A stretch of DNA of 64,000 nucleotides, taken from Istiophorus platypterus (taxonomy: Eukaryota; Chordata; Actinopteri; Istiophoriformes; Istiophoridae). This document shows, in pieces, positions 62,580-64,000 of the stretch (within the stretch, counting starts at the first letter, position 1; each line of letters opens with the position of its first letter). The notes under the pieces were generated by a model that made no database searches, had not been told where the DNA came from, and was given only the letters and a program-made list of their open reading frames with translations. The stretch covers positions 5,898,029-5,962,028 of the forward strand of contig CM029121.1 of the NCBI GenBank assembly GCA_016859345.1, read 5' to 3'. A program made the position numbers and the translations under genes.

Positions 62580-63572
62580 GTAAGTCGGAGGTCACATATG
62601 TGTTCCACAGCTGTATTCACTTCCTCCTCAAATGAAGCTATTCAGTAACTAAACGAATTTTCCCTTAGACTGTAAGAGTCAGAGGATGTTTGGCAGGAGA
62701 AGGATGTCACATTGATTCTATTTAGCAATATAGGGAATGAAGGCCTTTACCATTAACCACATCTTCGATTTATGAGCCAAAAAAAGTTCACTAAAGGTGA
62801 ATTTAGTAAACCCTCTGATAATCAGTTAAATTCGCATGAGGGCTGTTATGCAGGGTAATGAGTACTTGGATGCTAGTTTTTCTCTTATTGGGACTCATCT
62901 TCACTGGTATTTGATCGAAAAACAAATGTTCAACAACAGTTCTTCAGTTTAACCAGGAGTCTTCTTTGACTTCTGTGTTAAGCCATGTAGGGCCATAGGT
63001 AGAAGTGAGCAGAGCACAACAATGACCAGTTTCTAAATGGCAGACACGGACGATTGGACCAGAAGTTCGATCAGGCATCATTACACAAAGCCTTAGGGCC
63101 CGGGGTATACCCCAGGGACGTCTGCTACTTGAAGTCCTTGCATCTCTTGCATTACAATGGCAATCACCGACTCCCTGCTGGTTACCCCAATTTTGCTTAC
63201 CCCAGCTTCCATGGTCTGTGTTCCTGACCCATCTCAGAATCCCGGAGCCACATTTACAAAAGTATTTTATCTTATCACTTTGAGTGGTAACACTGATGGG
63301 ACTAAATGGCCCTTAATGTTCCTAATTAAGAGGTTCCTTTCAATTCCAGTTATTTAGACTGCTTAGAGCAACTTTTACCATTTAAAGCATGGGATCAGCT
63401 AAAGATAAGAGGAACAGAAGAGTTAGTTTCTGTGATGTCACACAATATACTGTGTGTGGCAGCTGGAAAACACAAATAATTGACATAAGGTTGATTGGTC
63501 TTGCTTTTTTGGCTCCTCAGGGAAGTTTTTGTGCTTCTTTTTTCTTTTCGAGGTCAGCTACAAGGGCTAAAA
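62580..63572 (+). other. start of il34 intron 5
   Basis: Begins with the donor GTAAGT. No further il34 exon was found by reading the three plus frames for the expected LLDNC-type motif. Confidence 0.6.
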
Positions 63573-63949
63573 AGTTTTAGAACACCCCAAGTTTTCCAGT
63601 TTGCATTGAAATTTAGGCGGTATAAATCCAGTGGGATAAACTGGGTTGAAGGCGGAAGCAAATCAAACTACAAGGGAAACACATTCGTGGGAGCCTCTGC
63701 AACAGTGTTGGGATGAACTTTGCAAACAATGTTTCTTTTCCAATATAGAAAGAAAATCATAAGTGTGTTTGGCTGCTGAATGAGTAAAAAAAAAAGTTTC
63801 TATTTAACTCAACAAGAGGATTTCATGATTCCTTAATTTTAAAAGCTTCAGTAGTTTATTTGTTTTATGCTTCCGTTTGAGAAACACTGAAACATTAAAT
63901 CATGTAAATTCAAATAACAAATGAAAAAAATGTAGGTGTTTTAAAACCT
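63573..63949. mobile_element. Tc1-derived MITE (internally deleted)
   Basis: Left end agttttagaacacccca and right end taggtgttttaaaacct are imperfect inverted repeats bounding about 377 bp with no transposase. The termini and the stretch ttaactcaacaagaggattt... resemble a common teleost Tc1 family whose ends read agttttagaacacccc. The outermost bases of the original termini look eroded. Unrelated to the element at 60.1-61.4 kb. Confidence 0.75.
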
Positions 63950-64000
63950 ATGTATTTATTTTATGTAAATTGATCTTTCACATTAGCCATAAATATCACA

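Noticed and set aside
63157..63357. Possible next il34 exon in the 66-codon ORF
   Set aside because: It lacks the expected conserved cysteines and helix motif and has no convincing acceptor; the sequence does not resemble IL-34.

Overview
The window reads as intron-bearing vertebrate DNA, most likely from a ray-finned (percomorph-type) teleost. It is AT-rich, full of TG, TA and GATA microsatellites, and carries the repeat fauna typical of teleost genomes: Tc1/mariner elements, L2/Maui-like and L1-like LINE remnants, a solo LTR, and several interspersed repeats familiar from perch-like fishes. The percomorph assignment is inference from repeat families recognised by eye; no database was searched.

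Only one protein-coding gene is supported: the 5' part of il34 (interleukin-34, a ligand of CSF1R) on the + strand. Coding exons lie at 55746-55849, 57671-57748, 58104-58181 and 62472-62579, preceded by a short signal-peptide exon near 44.7-44.9 kb. Intron phases and splice sites are consistent throughout, and the spliced frame gives about 138 residues of a protein normally longer than 200. The C-terminal exons lie beyond the right edge. The signal-peptide exon is present twice in tandem (44651-44696 and 44848-44893). Both copies keep an ATG, an open frame and a GTAAGT donor, and TG microsatellites bracket them. This is the most notable observation here.

Region by region: 1-38 kb is gene-poor and made of old transposons. 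These include a Tc1 remnant at 5.5-6.3 kb, an L2-like LINE at 9.6-12.6 kb with a solo LTR nested in it, an L1-like ORF1 relic at 16.4-17.1 kb, a second L2-like LINE at 18.7-20.1 kb, two striking hairpins near 28 kb and a palindrome with a tandem repeat at 34.1 kb. The stretch 38.1-41.1 kb is GC- and CpG-rich against its surroundings and looks like a promoter region, but I recognise no coding exon in it. From 44.6 kb to the end is il34, with a roughly 11 kb first intron and a fourth intron holding a LINE fragment and a TA-flanked Tc1 element. A short Tc1-derived MITE lies in the last 450 bases.

Most open reading frames in the window run through microsatellites or repeats and are not genes. One 172-codon ORF at 35.8-36.3 kb is longer than its surroundings would suggest and remains unexplained.
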